Shown here: positions 1 to 12,606 of the stretch, one piece after another
How positions within the stretch are numbered: the stretch's first letter is position 1
How the letters are laid out: each line of letters opens with the position of its first letter
Origin: Sisyra terminalis
Taxonomy: Eukaryota > Arthropoda > Insecta > Neuroptera > Sisyridae
Length of the DNA: 64,000 nucleotides
Reading direction: 5' to 3'
Assembly (NCBI GenBank): GCA_958496175.1
Contig: OY292279.1
Location: forward strand, 11,594,001 to 11,658,000
Made by a program: the position numbers and the translations under genes
The notes under the pieces: generated by a model
The model's input: only the letters and a program-made list of their open reading frames with translations
Told to the model about the DNA's origin: nothing
Databases searched by the model: none

Positions 1-814
1 ATTGCAACAATCACAAAATGTTTTTAATAGATCTACATAATTTTCCGGTGCCTGGAAATTTTTATGACAGAAATGAAAAGTAATTTTCAAATGAGATCTG
101 AGAGGAAAACAAGTAATTAACCTTTACAAGGATAACGCCGGCGTATTCTTAATTTTTTTTCTACTCTTTTTTAACGGCTTTTTTTTGACAAATTAACTAT
201 CATTCAAATGTGGAGCACCCGAATGAATTATTTTATTTGATCATAAACGCGAATTAATGTCGACGGTGTGTTTTAATCTCTGTCGACAGGATTTATTTCA
301 ATTTTCATAATCCTAGATTGAGAGCGAATATATGAAGATGGTATGGCTCCAGGCTATAGCGTATAATTTCAATTATTACAGGAACATTTTAGGAATATTT
401 CTTTCATAATATCACATTATTTTGGTGGGAGGTTCGATGCAAAAATGTTCAAAACATTTTTATGTTTTTTTTTTTCATTAAGATGAAAATAATGATGATG
501 CCTTAAAAATTTCTTATGAAGTAGGTATATTAAATTTAAATAAAACATTATTTTGAGGAATGGAGTTATTTCATCATCAAATTATAATATTTTTAAAATT
601 ATTTCAGCTATTTGCCGTGAAGAATACCAAATTTTTTGTTTCGTACATTAAAATTATTTAAAATATTTTTTTACTTAATAAGAATTTCAATAAACAGTAA
701 ATAAAATCAAGGGAAAAGCTTTTTAGATTCCTGCCCCATTCGATATGCCACCTTGATTACTCCTCAAAATAAAACTTCGGTTTTCCAAAGATTTAAATCA
801 TATGTGATTTTCAT
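1..814. other. AT-rich non-coding stretch
   Basis: No reading frame, RNA gene or repeat that I can support. The sequence is AT-rich with T and A runs, typical of insect intergenic or intronic DNA. Confidence 0.5.
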
Positions 815-825
815 TAATATTAACT

Positions 826-1098
826 AAGAAGACAATTCAGGTTGTTTAAGATCATTTTTTTTTATTTAATATTTTTATTATTCAATAAGTTACGTTTCGT
901 TACGTATCGTAACTTCATCAGGCTTCTTGATTCACAAAAATAAAATATTTTCAATTTAAATTAAAAATTAAAAATATTTTATTTTTGTGAATCAAGAAGC
1001 CAGATGAAGTTACGATACGTAACGAAACGTAGCTAATTGAATAATAAAAATATTAAATAAAAAAACCGATCTTAAACAACCTGAATTTTATCATCTAC
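826..1098 (+). mobile_element. Palindromic retroposed element, family 1, copy 1
   Basis: Two inverted arms of about 120 bp meet near 960. The outer arm sequence reads AAGAAGACAATTCAGG on the left and CCTGAATT on the right. A 10-of-11 match, TAATATTAACT at 815-825 and TAATATAAACT at 1099-1109, flanks the element as a target-site duplication. Compared with copies 2 to 4 the tail has lost about 40 bp between two CTGAATT repeats, a microhomology deletion. The right arm has the hammerhead-like motif with a damaged core (CAGATGA for CTGATGA). The left arm carries the intact core on the minus strand, but its first stem I pair is lost. Confidence 0.85.
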
Positions 1099-1109
1099 TA
1101 ATATAAACT

Positions 1110-4100
1110 ATTTTTTTTTAGATATTTTAATTTAATTATAACTATTAAATTTCAAACAGCTTTTTTTCAACCATCACTTACGATATTAAATACTTTTCCA
1201 GAGCTTTGGTGTACACAAAAATGTCGATTATATCGTAATCGATTTCTTGCATTAATTGAAGTTCAATAGATAATAATACCGTGGCCCATATTTATAAGTT
1301 TTTAAGGTTTTATTCTTTCCAAGTTGAAAAAAATAAATCTTTTTTCTGTACAATTGGTCGTTATTGCATTTTATGCAAAGTGGATATATTGTGTATTTTA
1401 TTATCAATCCAACCCATACATAAATGTTCCTTTAATTAGCATTAAATTTTTGGAGTTTGTAAGATAACTACGAAATAAATTGTTACATTTTTACTATAAA
1501 TTATTTTGACGGGTTTGTTTCGGTTTTTAATTAAAAAAATAACATTAAAAAAATTATTTTATTACACATTATTGGACAAATATTACATGAACAGATATCA
1601 CGAAAAAAATCGAACTGTAACTGGCCATTATATATAAAGATATTGGTACATTTATTAAGATAAGAATTGTTTGTGACCTTTATACTATTATTTTTGGCGA
1701 AATACTAAGATGTACCCGAAAACAAAATATTATCGAAATCAATAAACCTGTTCTTGGATCATACAATAGAATTCAGGTAGAAAGAATTTTACGTTTAACC
1801 TGTGCTCATAATGATCAATTTTGAATTCCTTACAGGTGTGAAATTGCAAGGAATTTTACCTGCTCTCAATTGTCGATATGAAATAACATAGTAAAAGCTT
1901 TTGAAGGCCAAAATGTGAGATAAAGGTAAAGGTGTTACTAATGGATTCGGAAACAGGTGTTAATATGATTATAATTGACAACAAATAATAAATACCTCGA
2001 ACCGGTTCAGATTCCTTAAACGATATATTTAAAGCTGCCATTCTCTCATTTTGGCCTTCAAGCTTTAACAATGTTATTTCATATCAACAGTTGAAAGTAG
2101 GTAGCATATTTTGCATTCCTCACTAGCTAACATTTAAACTCGTTTTGCACTTAACGTGTGGAATTCATACTGACAAAAGCCATAACAAAAATGAAAAGTA
2201 TTTCAAGGTTAATTTTACTCCTTACTAGCTGATGCCCGCAACTTCGTCTGCGTGACATCTATGATGGTATTATTTTCTTTTGAAATCTGCATATATAAGA
2301 TTTATATATCGTAAATTTTGTATTCTTAAGAAAATTGTATTCTAATCGAAAAATTAATATTTTAACGCCTTTAAACAGGCACTTCATCAAATGTCGATTT
2401 TTTATAAAGAAAGCTACTGTGAATATTCTATTAATTTTTAGAAAATATCCAATGAGATTCAACACGAATATTTAAATTGATATTTTTACTTCTTATTTGT
2501 AGGATGCTTTCTAACTATATATTTAATAATCCGCAAATCAATCAGCTTTGCCTGAATAAAAAATATCATAAGATCGATTAGTCGACCGTAAGTTGAAATA
2601 TGTCTTTCGGTTGACAAATAGAAAAATATTTCAAAATTCCCCTTATTTTAAGTGGATATATAATCATGAAATGGTTATTGGAATTTGGTCAAAAATCCAA
2701 AAGCATTGAGTTCTAATTTGTTTCATTGTTTAATTTGTTTTTAATTTGTTCTAATTTGACACTGCTCCAATTCCCGAATAAATATTTTTCCGAAAACTAC
2801 TACCCTACTGAGCGCAACCTCGAATTTGAAGTTTTAACAATTTAACGAAATCTAATTCCTGATAATCACGATCACATACTCATATAAGAATAATCTTAAC
2901 GTTAATCGTATTATATATTCAATCACTACATAATGATACATGTGTATTAATAATATTTGAATTTTAAACAATGAAACTATATGGAACTGTTTCGAACTCA
3001 CCACACACGATTGACGATCTATACTATATGAAAGATTTTTTTAAGTTCGCCAAAATTCAGGAGTTTTTTGCAATAATAAGGTTCATAATTTGAATTTGTT
3101 CGTCTATTACTTATGGAAATCGATACTTATAAACGTAGCTCTATGTTTCTCTGATAAACCTCTCAAAGTATACCTAAATTTTTAATCTACTCTAGTTAAG
3201 AAACCTTGGTTCAACACAGTAAAGAATATTCGAATATTTAGCGACATATCAGCAATACTTTGTCGTTATGATACGTATTTTAGGCGATGTGAATACTCAA
3301 TTTTATTCTTAATCTTTGATTTTCAACCTGTTCTATATAAATAATTAAAACGATTATTAAACTAATAATTTATTTTTTTAGCGTAGAATTGCAATTGGCG
3401 CATCGTTAACAACAATGGAAACGCCTTGCTTTAGAAAGTTTATTATTGTAAAGTAAAATATGTCAGTAAAATATAATGAATCTTCTTATGACAATTTTAG
3501 AATTTTACTATTTTACTTGTACAAATAAAATGTATACAAATAAATGCAAAAAATGCTTTTTTTAAAATATTTCCTCACGAAAACGTCACTAGCTTTTAAT
3601 ACACTATGGTATGGATACATTAAAATCTAATGTAAAATTTTTTTTCTTTAAATAGCAATAACTTTTAAACGATTTAGTGAATTGCTTTAAAACTATATAT
3701 AATGCTTGAAAATTAAATAAAAAATATTTTACCAAATTTTTAGATAGCTGGTACCATTTTGACATACCTCCATAACATCCTTAAAATCGAACATATATTC
3801 TAAATATTTGCACTGCTAGTGACAAAAAAAGAGTAGGTACTATGAGCTGGATATATTATTATGTACATTAATATTGTGACAAGATCCATACTTTTTGGTC
3901 TCCTTTAATCTATACTCCTAATATATAATCTATACTACTAATCTATACTCCGTATATCTATCAAATATCTAAACCTAGACGATTTTATTCTTGATTTAAA
4001 CCCGACGTTAGTTTTATTGTATCGAAATCGGAGATATTTTTTTTTTTGTAAAAGGAGTAACATAAGCTATCTAGGAACATTATAAAGGAGATATTTTGAT

Positions 4101-4714
4101 TGAGCTAAAGTCATTTATTTCATTTAAGAAGATAAGCATATTGCAGAATTTTTAAGAAAGGAAGAATTATAATTTTTTTTTCGTAAAAGAAGTGATGTTT
4201 TGTAAGAGATTGGGAATCTATAACTTAAAGAAAATGATAGAACTGCAGGATCATTGATTCGATTTTTATATATATCTTGATTAATGGTAGAAAATTGCAA
4301 TTTGGCAAACAACAATGCAATTACAGATAGCAAAAATTTGGGTCCAAAATCTGCACGTTTTTTTTTTCATTCAGTGGCATCTTCCTTGCAAATTATGCTA
4401 ACATTATGAATTTCAATCAGGTAATATCAAGTTTCCTGGATTTCACCTTCAGAATATCACTCTCTACAATAATTAACTTCTACAAAAAGTTACCAAGTTT
4501 GTAAAATTTACTAAATAAGTCATTAACCCTGGGAAATTCAATGAATTGGAATGAGCACAACTTAAATCGATGAAACATTAGTTAAAAGTTTTATTCCCGA
4601 AAAAAAATAAAGGATAAATAAGAATAAGTTTATTTCCTTTTTAGGATATTATTCCTTTATAATGAAAACTAGCATAAGTCAAATTTTGATTCAAACTATG
4701 GATACTTTTCAAAT
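1110..4714. other. AT-rich stretch without recognisable genes
   Basis: Only short chance frames, all under 75 codons. One recognisable patch is the stretch from about 2227, AGCTGATGCCCGCAACTTCG, which resembles a motif I have seen at ends of dispersed insect repeats. I cannot define an element around it. Confidence 0.4.
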
Positions 4715-4724
4715 ACTTAAATTA

Positions 4725-5021
4725 ATAAGAAGACAATTCAGGTTGTTTAAGATATTTTTTTTTATTTTATATTTTTGAATAGTCAAATTAGCTACGTTTC
4801 GTTACGTATTGTAACTTCATCAGGCTTCTTGAATCACAAAAAATTATATATTTATTTATAAATTGTATATTTTTTGTGATTCAGGAAGCCTGATGAAGTT
4901 ACGATACGTAACGAAACGTAACTAATTTGAATATTAACAAATATTAAGTAAAAAAACCGATTTTAAACAACCTGAATTGTCTTCTTATTTAATAAAAGCT
5001 GAGATCTGAATTTTATCATCT
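4725..5021 (+). mobile_element. Palindromic retroposed element, family 1, copy 2
   Basis: The arms run from ATAAGAAGACAATTCAGG to CCTGAATTGTCTTCTTAT, with the turn near 4858 inside an AT-rich loop. The palindrome is followed by a non-palindromic 3' tail, AAAAGCTGAGATCTGAATTT then TATCATCT. A perfect 10-bp duplication, ACTTAAATTA, lies at 4715-4724 and 5022-5031. No coding capacity. The tail, the length of the duplication and the absence of a transposase-type terminal motif point to retroposition. Both arms carry the hammerhead-like motif in opposite orientation. Confidence 0.92.
4790..4826 (-). ncRNA. Hammerhead-ribozyme-like motif
   Basis: Read on the minus strand: stem I AGC, core CUGAUGA, one extra A, stem II GUUAC, loop AAUAC, stem II' GUAAC, core GAAAC, triplet GUA, stem I' GCU. 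Stems I and II pair perfectly. In a single molecule stem III would be just AC against GU with no loop, so folding would need a dimer, as proposed for some newt and Penelope hammerheads. The extra A after CUGAUGA departs from the textbook consensus. Confidence 0.5.
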
Positions 5022-5031
5022 ACTTAAATTA

Positions 5032-6090
5032 GTTTTACCATTTTGCTCGGTTATCGTTTTGACCAAATAATTTTACTATTACTATACCTTTAATAATCGA
5101 TTGAAATGATCAACTTGATTCGGTTTATAGGCGTTATGTTTTAACTCCGAAAAAGAATCTTCTAATTTATACTGGAAAATGTTTCCAATAAGCTTTTTTG
5201 TGTATTGTTGCCGTAGCTTTGGTTCGTTGTCTGTATTAATTTAAATAAATGGCCCATTAATAACAGCTGAAATTTACACGGGATCATCTGATCGTTAGAC
5301 GCACCCTACACCCTATATCTTCTCGCCTAGATTTCCCAATAAAAATATTCGCCAATTTCAGACTGTTCATTGCAAATATTGCCGAACGTAAAGGGAATTA
5401 AATCGTACGATCAATATCCCTAATACAATTTGTGTATTCAAATCGATGTTGAATCGAATTAATAGTTGCTGGGAAACGTATCGAGTACGGGGCACAAACT
5501 CGTTCACTTTGACTCCCGTTTTATTCCCGGTTTGTTTGTAAATATAAATACGTTTGTTTGTATTCAGTGACTGCACTGGTCCGCAATTAACTTTCATCTA
5601 AAAGCTTGTCCGTCCCGGCATTTCTGTTGACACTTGACACTGTGGTCTGATACCTATCTGATATGGCCAGGTTGAATGGAAAACTATCCCGGATTCCCGG
5701 ACTTGGCAAAGACACTTAAATTAAATTTCACGTGTGTTTCTATGATTCCCGTTTAGAAAGCTCGATTATTTATTCAATATTAGTGTTTAATTATTTTTAA
5801 TGCAGCCATTTAGCAAAGGAATATCAAAGCTTAAATGCGTCTTTTACCGGTTCAACAAGCATTCAACAATTTCATTAATTGGCTTTTATTGATACCGAAG
5901 CTTATATTGAAATTTTAATGAATTCTCGGAAATATTCATAACAATTTTTTTTTTAATTAAAGCTCTACAAGACGGGTTTCTCGAACTGTTTTTAGTATTG
6001 AATATAATTATATGCTTTCCAATATTTTCCTTTTCATTATAATAATATTTAATGAAAATATTTTCAATATGATTTTCAAACATCTAAATT
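5032..6090. other. Unannotated stretch
   Basis: No supported feature. The short frames around 5367-5597 and 5886-6083 on the minus strand have no recognisable domain. Confidence 0.4.
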
Positions 6091-6092
6091 GA

Positions 6093-8290
6093 TCATAATA
6101 TTGATTTTACCGAAGAATATAGCATTGTCTGAATCGAACAGCTGTAAATCCTAAGAGGATTAAGCAAAAAGTATCTGAAGAGCTTTGAAAGGTGGTTCTG
6201 GAGAAGAAAGAAATAAAAATTGACTGATAAAATTACGTATATTGGAGGATTGAGAAAAGTAAATGAAGTAAGAACTTTGTTATAAGTATGGTGACAAGAA
6301 GAACAACTAGTGGGGCAGGTTACATTCTTAGAGGACAATAATTCATTCTAGAAGTAATAGAAAGTAAATTAGAAGATCCCAAGAAAACAGGAAGACAAAT
6401 AAAGGAAAAAATGGACTACTTATGTTTAAAAAACCTTTTTAGGGATAGGCCCTTATCAAGACTGGTCAAAAGTCGAATCCTACAACCCCATAGTAAACTG
6501 AAACCTGAAGGGTTATAATTTTACTGTAGAGTGTAGAATTATGAATCGGAGATCAGAATCTTTAAAAAAATATGACAAAAAGTTTCTGAAAAGCTTTGAA
6601 ATGTGGTAATGGAGATGAATAGAAAAAATGGACTGATTTAGTTAAAAACTAGAAAGTATTGAGAAGAGCCAACTGAAGAAAGAACTGCTACCAATATGGT
6701 GGTAATAAGGAAAACCAATGGGAAGGGTAATATTCTCAAGAGAAATGAATTTATACTTAATGTGGGAAATTAATGTTCATGTTTAGTGTAAAATAATGCT
6801 TAAGAGTGTTAAGTGTTAATTTGACAACTTAACAGAGTGTTAAGTGTTAACTTGACAACTTAACACAGAGTTAAGTGTTAACTTGACAATTTGACACTGT
6901 GTTAAGTGTTAACTAATATTTAATGATGAAGGGAAACTAAATTGATGAACCTGGTCTGAATAAACAAGGTAGGAGAGAAAAATCAATGGGAAGGGTTACA
7001 TTTTCAAGAAAAAAGAATTTATACTTAATGTGGGAAACTAATGTTCATGTTTAGTGTAAACTAAGGCTTAAGGGTTTTAAGTGTTAACTTGACAACTTAA
7101 CACTGTGTTAAGTGTTTCCTTGACATCTTAACACTGTGTTAAGTGTTAACTAATACTTAATAATGAAGGGAAATTAAATTGATGAATCTGGTCAGGGATA
7201 CACAAAGAAGTAGAGAATTTAAAAATTACAAGCATATGAAAAATTATAAATTTAAGGGTTTTAATTTTACTGAAGCTTTAAATGTAATGTAACCAATGGG
7301 AACGGTTACATTCTAAAAAGAAAAGAATTTATACTTAATGTAGGAAACCAATGTTCATGTTTAGTGTAAACTAATGCTTAAGTGTGTTAAGTGTTAATTT
7401 GACAACTTAACACTGTGTTAAATGTTAAATAATACTTAATGATGAAGGGAAATTAAATTTATGAATCTGGTCAAGGATAAACAAGGCAGGACAGCAGTCA
7501 AAAGTTACAACCATATGAAAGTTTAAATTTTAAAGGTTTTAATTTTACTGTAGAATGAAGAATTATATAAATCGAAAATCTAAAACTAAAGAAAACAAGG
7601 CAGGAAGTATCTGGAGATCTCTGAAATTAGGTTCTGGAAAAGAATGAAAAAAAATAATGGATCAAGCTACAAACCAGAAAAAAGAGTTAATATTCAAAGA
7701 ATTATGTTATCACTGTGAACTAATTCTTAATGTTGAAAGAAAACTTAAAATTCCCAAAAATTGAAAGAAATTTAATTTATTAAAACGAGAAAGAAACTAT
7801 TTTAATTTGATGAACCTGATCAGGGATAAACAAGGTAGGAGAGAAGTCAAAACTTACGACCATATGAAAAATTTAAACTTTACGGGTTTTAATGTTACTC
7901 TAGAATGTAGCCTCTTATAAATCGGAAATCTGAAATTAAAGAAAAGAAGGCAGGAAGTATCTGGAGAGTTTTGAAATGAGGTTCTGGAAAAAAAATTAAA
8001 AAATTAATGGATCAAGCTACAAAAGTAGGAAGAAGAGTTAACATACAAAGAACTATGTTATCAATGTGGTGGCAAGAAGACAAACCAATGGGGCGGGTTA
8101 AATTATCAAAGGAAAATAATTCATACTTGATCTTGTAGAAGGAAAACTAAAAGGTTCCAAGAAAACAGTAAGAAGATGAATTAAAACGAGAAATAGACTA
8201 TCTCTGTTCAAAGAACCTTACCAGGCTGGAGAGATATCAAAAATCACAACCACCAAGAAAATTGCATATTCCGCCAAGGAAAAATCCCAA
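6093..8290 (+). repeat. Degenerate repeat field with RTE-like LINE tail sequence
   Basis: Similar segments recur several times. The phrase TAATGTTCATGTTTAGTGTA appears near 6771, 7029 and 7349, and a segment like GGTCAGGGATAAACAAGGTA near 6951, 7187, 7467 and 7810. Broken translations on the plus strand resemble the C-terminal tail of RTE-like LINE proteins: a SFEMW-like piece, then GRQIKEKMDYL at about 6400 and KREIDYL-like codons near 8195, with many stops and frameshifts. I read this as a LINE 3' end that was copied in tandem and decayed. The family assignment is tentative. Confidence 0.5.
6804..6912. repeat. Palindromic minisatellite, ~31-33 bp unit
   Basis: Four successive units begin at 6804, 6835, 6868 and 6899. 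Each has the form GTGTTAAGTGTTAA then CTTGACAACTTAACAC, so every unit is itself an inverted repeat (GTGTTAAG against CTTAACAC). Shorter runs of the same unit lie at about 7076-7150 and 7383-7430. Confidence 0.85.
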
Positions 8291-8299
8291 AAAAATATT

Positions 8300-10834
8300 T
8301 GAAACCGGTTTTTATAGGATAAGGATAAGGATAAGTTCCATTTGATAGACAAATGGTTTTCTAAGTATTTTAATTCTGGAATTCGTGAAAAGGAGTCCTC
8401 AATCTCACGTCGTTTGTGCTTTTATTAACAGTATCAAACGAGGAAATAAAAAGAAAGCTTATAGATTGTTTTAAACTTTTTGAAGTAATCGTATTTTTGT
8501 TTCGAAAGCTTTAAGTATTGATTGAAAATCCATGCTAAATATAACTTTTTGTTTGGTCAATTTTGCTTTTAAAAATGTATATTTTATCAAGATTCACCTG
8601 AACCAATTTTCAAATGAAATTTCGGACAAACTTTGTCAAAAATCCGACTTAAACCCTTCAAATCCGTGAACCATGAAATTACTTATATCCATAGTCAACA
8701 GAAATACGAACATCCAAATATAGCGTCATTCCCTCTATCGCCAGCCTTTTCTTTCAGCACATCCCATCGTAACACTCCATCTTTCTCAAACTTCCTCGTA
8801 ATTGCAACTCCACATCCCTTTTGTCCCGTTTTATCCCAACTCAGCAGACTCATCTACCTGTCCTACGTATTTGAGTAGAAATTTCAATATTTATCCTTTG
8901 GATTTCCTACCCTCCCTGTTGGCGGCGCCCTGCCAAGGTGTCATAATTTGCATGCAAACTAGATTACGGCAGTGCAATCATCGCAATAATATTCGGACGG
9001 GAGTTGTTGCCGGAAGAAACGCTACGAATACGTAAGAACAACAAATGGGTCGCTTTCTTATACTTAAATTACGAAAATAGAATTACTTCCACGTTTTTGT
9101 CTCCCATACAAATTATTTCAACAATTTTAAGCTCTACGTCTTTTAATATGGAACCCTTAATAAACGCGAATTCTACTCCTGTGTTGAGTTTTGGGATTTA
9201 AAATTAAATTTTTACTCATTACTGCCACCATATTTACCTATACTTCGTCTGCAATAAGCGTTTTTTTTTTCTCGTTTGTTTTGGAAATGTAGTGGAAGCA
9301 TCGAAAGTTCAAGCAACGGAAACACGGGGGCGTTTAATATCAAAGACATCATTTAAAATGCTTCATTTGCAAAAGTTGAAAAATGAAGAAAGAAAAATAT
9401 CTATTCTAAATGTCTTCCCTTATCTGCACCAGTAGAAATGATACCTACTGACTCTCCCCGTTAACGCGGTGGTGAGTACTGAATCGTTTTTCGTACGTAT
9501 TATTTGCCCCCTGAGACCATTCCTGATTATGCTATAAATTATAATAAAGCTGCAACAGTCGAGTCGACCAGAAGTAACGAAAATCGTAGGCGAGAAAGCT
9601 TTGGAATGCAAAAGGAGACGTGGGCACGCTTTCTCATTATTTGCGAAAAGCTCACCTTACGAGGTGCCAAGTCGTTAGTATGCCCTTTAAAAGCACATTT
9701 CAACAACACATTATTTAAATCTTTTCCTTATCCATACAACCTCCTGTAGATCCCGCGAGTCCTCCTCCGCCCTCCCACCACCATAAACTATCTCTAGAAA
9801 AAGATACTACAAATATCACTCGACTAAATGGAAACGGAAGCTTTTTTCCTGCGCACCTTATCTAGTGAACTGTGAAAAAGTTTCCAGCGCTCACTTGATT
9901 ATTCATTCGTTTTGGTGCCATGATAATAAATTGATGAAATATTCACACTTTATGATCGAAATAAGTGCATGGAATTATAATTATCTGTATACTGTACTAA
10001 TTTTAGTATCTGGGCATAGTTTTTTATATAAATTACAAATGGAAATGAATTTGACTCATAAATTTTTGCCAAATTGTTTGAAATTTTTTCCAATGGTTTT
10101 TCTTGAAACTTTTTGAAAATCACTGATATTTAAACTAAAATTGGCCATTTAAAAAGCTTTTATATAATGCGTATCGTTTGAAGGTTTAACGCCAAAGATA
10201 TTTGCTGAAGAATAAGAATTCCAAACCCTTCTTTTTATTAAGTTTTCAACCAACCTCTTTACTCTATCATCCTCCGATTAAATCTCAACTAAACTCTTTA
10301 ATAAATGTCTCTTAGGTTGCACTTCTATAATTTTAATATATTAAAATATACAAATATTAAATATTATTCAGAATGTCAAAAAAACAATGGACTGAAGGTG
10401 ATTTTTGTTTTTTGGAAACTCAATAATAGAAAAATGTTCTTCATTCAGTTTTTCTTTTAGCTACGTTTTCATGGAACATTCGTAAAGGACAACGTAATCC
10501 CATTCAGAACTCCCAAATGATCAAAAAAAATCAATTAAAAGTGTAAAAATAACATAAACGTTTTTTTTCGCCCAAGAGTTCCGAATCAAAAATTTGTCAG
10601 TTGTATATTTTCCCTCAAAAAACCACTGAAAGAATGCTCGAATTTGGTCATTTTTCAAATATTGACATTTAAATTTTTTTGTGCTAATAATTTGTGTTTA
10701 TTTTGCCGTTCGAAAGTTCTGAAGGAAAAAGTAATGTCGTTCACATATCTTCCGTGAAAACGCTGTTACAAATGTAATATATGTACATAATATACTACTT
10801 AATATACATACCTAAACTATTTAACTAATATAGA
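8300..10834. other. Stretch with no recognised gene; slightly GC-richer patches
   Basis: GGATAA is repeated near 8316-8335. Patches at about 8690-9000 and 9420-9800 are less AT-rich than their surroundings and hold overlapping frames up to 83 codons. None shows a recognisable domain or convincing splice context. They could be unique conserved DNA, but I cannot show that. Confidence 0.35.
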
Positions 10835-12137
10835 ACAACATGTTATTATCAATAATAGTATTAGTAAGACTAATACTGTTAAAGTAGGTGTTCCTCAAGG
10901 AACAATTCTGGGCCCACTGCTCTTCATTTTGTATATCGATGATATTTTTAATTGTCTACTTGAATAATGAATTAATTAACGATTAATGATAGCAGTAGAG
11001 CAATTGTGTATTTCGAAAGAGCAATACATGAGCAATTTTTTGGCATTCGGTTTTTAAAAAAAAAAATATTTGGCGTCAACTTGTGTACGGTATGATATTT
11101 TTAATTGGCTCTAGTTTCATATGCGGATGATACAAATATACGCTGCTCGGACAGTACTTGAGCTGAAGTCAACCTTATTTTAACTCGATGGTTAATCAAA
11201 ATTGACAATTGGTTAAGAGAAAATCAGTTGTCTCTCAACATAGATAAGTCTACGTAAATTACGTTTGGTAGTTACATAGATAGCATTCCTGATAATTTCC
11301 ACCTTAAAATAAATAATTTTGATCTTAAAAGAGTATTTAGTTGTAAGTATCTAGGATTAATTTTCGATGCGCACATGAAATAGAACTTACATCCCTATGA
11401 ATTGTCAAAAAAAATAAGGTACTTTTCATTCATAATCTTTAAAACTGAGCAAATGCTTAAGCCCCTCAATATTAAAAACTATTTATCATGGGTTATTTTA
11501 AAATATAATCAATTATGGCATAATTGCATGGGGTGGGGCTTATGAAAATAGTCTCAGGCCATTGACTACTATCCAAAAACGCTTTATTAATTATTTCATC
11601 TCACGCTGTATTGTTGGTATACCCCTTGGTATCCAGGAATAATTTATCATAAATGCTTTAACATACTACTATGATGAGTGTAAAGCCCAATATAATAATA
11701 AGAATAAACAAACTAGATCTAATTTGTTAACGCTGCCTAAAACTAAGAAAACTATCCGCACTAAAAATCCATATCTTATTGCGATAAAAAATTTTAATAA
11801 ATTGCCCAACCATCTTAAAACACTTAGTTTTAAGCGAAAAAAACTGAGGAAAATATTAATAAGCACAATGGGTACCTTTAGTGGCTAAACACTGACATTA
11901 TTTAATTTTAAATTAAAATTGTATTTATTTATTCTACTGGTAATTCTGTTTTAACTTTGTATCTTTTAACTTTGTAACTTTTGATTTTGTTACTTTTAAT
12001 TTTGTTTAACTGATTTAAATATATGCAATTGTACATTGCATTTCATTACAACTTTAATATTCCAGTTCTATGTACAGATGCTTTGCATCTCTGTAGAATG
12101 CCTACTGGAAGTAAAATAAATAAATAAATAATAAATA
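10835..12137 (+). pseudogene. Non-LTR retrotransposon remnant (Jockey/CR1-like), 3' half
   Basis: Hand translation gives reverse-transcriptase blocks in order: VGVPQGTILGPLLFILYI at about 10880-10940, then the catalytic SYADDTNI at about 11117, NQLSLNIDKS near 11222, CKYLGLIFDAH near 11344, a region like GIIAWGGAYENSLRPL near 11520-11560, and a C-terminal NKLPNHLKTLSFKRKKL near 11800-11845. Frameshifts and stops separate these blocks, so it is dead. After the ORF a T-rich 3' UTR ends in an AATAAATAAATAA-type tail at about 12115-12137, as in many LINE 3' ends. The 5' half (endonuclease, first RT blocks) is absent, consistent with 5' truncation. An inserted segment splits the RT domain. Confidence 0.82.
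10955..11107. repeat. ~137-bp insertion in the RT domain with 16-bp duplication
   Basis: The 16-mer ATGATATTTTTAATTG occurs at 10939-10954 and again at 11092-11107. It brackets an AT-rich segment that interrupts the LINE between the YIDDI block and the YADD block, which normally lie close together. Either a small insertion made a target-site duplication here or a local duplication occurred. The inserted segment resembles nothing else I noticed. Confidence 0.65.
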
Positions 12138-12151
12138 TAAGTAACATACAT

Positions 12152-12606
12152 TAGGGTGTCCCAAAAAAAACAAATTTCTTTTTTTTCAAAACAAACCCCC
12201 AAATTTTATTTGAATGATGTTAAAACAATTGAAAATAAGTTTTTATGCATCTGGAACCACTGCAACCCGTGCCGACTTGGATCGAAACATAGCGATACTT
12301 GTATACGAAAACGCGCGAAATTTAAAGTATGGATGTGCTTTTTATTGCTTATTTGTTTAGTAAGTAAAATTATTATTTTTATTTAGCGAACATGCCAGTG
12401 AAATTATGCATTTCTTAAATGGAAATATTTTTAATAGGAGACATAAAACATCAAATTATTGGATCCAAACTTTTCTAATGCGAATGTGTTTAGGCAATTC
12501 TATTCTATAATATTTGTGAAGTGAATTTATGTGAAAATTATGTGAAAATGTCAAATAGAAAAAAAAATAGAGGGTACAAATTTTGCCCTTATAGCTTGGG
12601 ACACCA
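12152..12606. mobile_element. hAT-like MITE with TAGGGTGTCCC termini
   Basis: The left end is TAGGGTGTCCC and the right end GGGACACCA, an inverted pair. The right subterminal region, GCCCTTATAGCTTGGGAC, recurs in inverse orientation at 56226. It starts just after the LINE 3' tail. No clear target-site duplication, so the exact ends are uncertain. No transposase. Confidence 0.6.

Noticed and set aside
8305..8335. GGATAA repeats as telomere-like sequence
   Set aside because: Only about three units and not the insect TTAGG motif.
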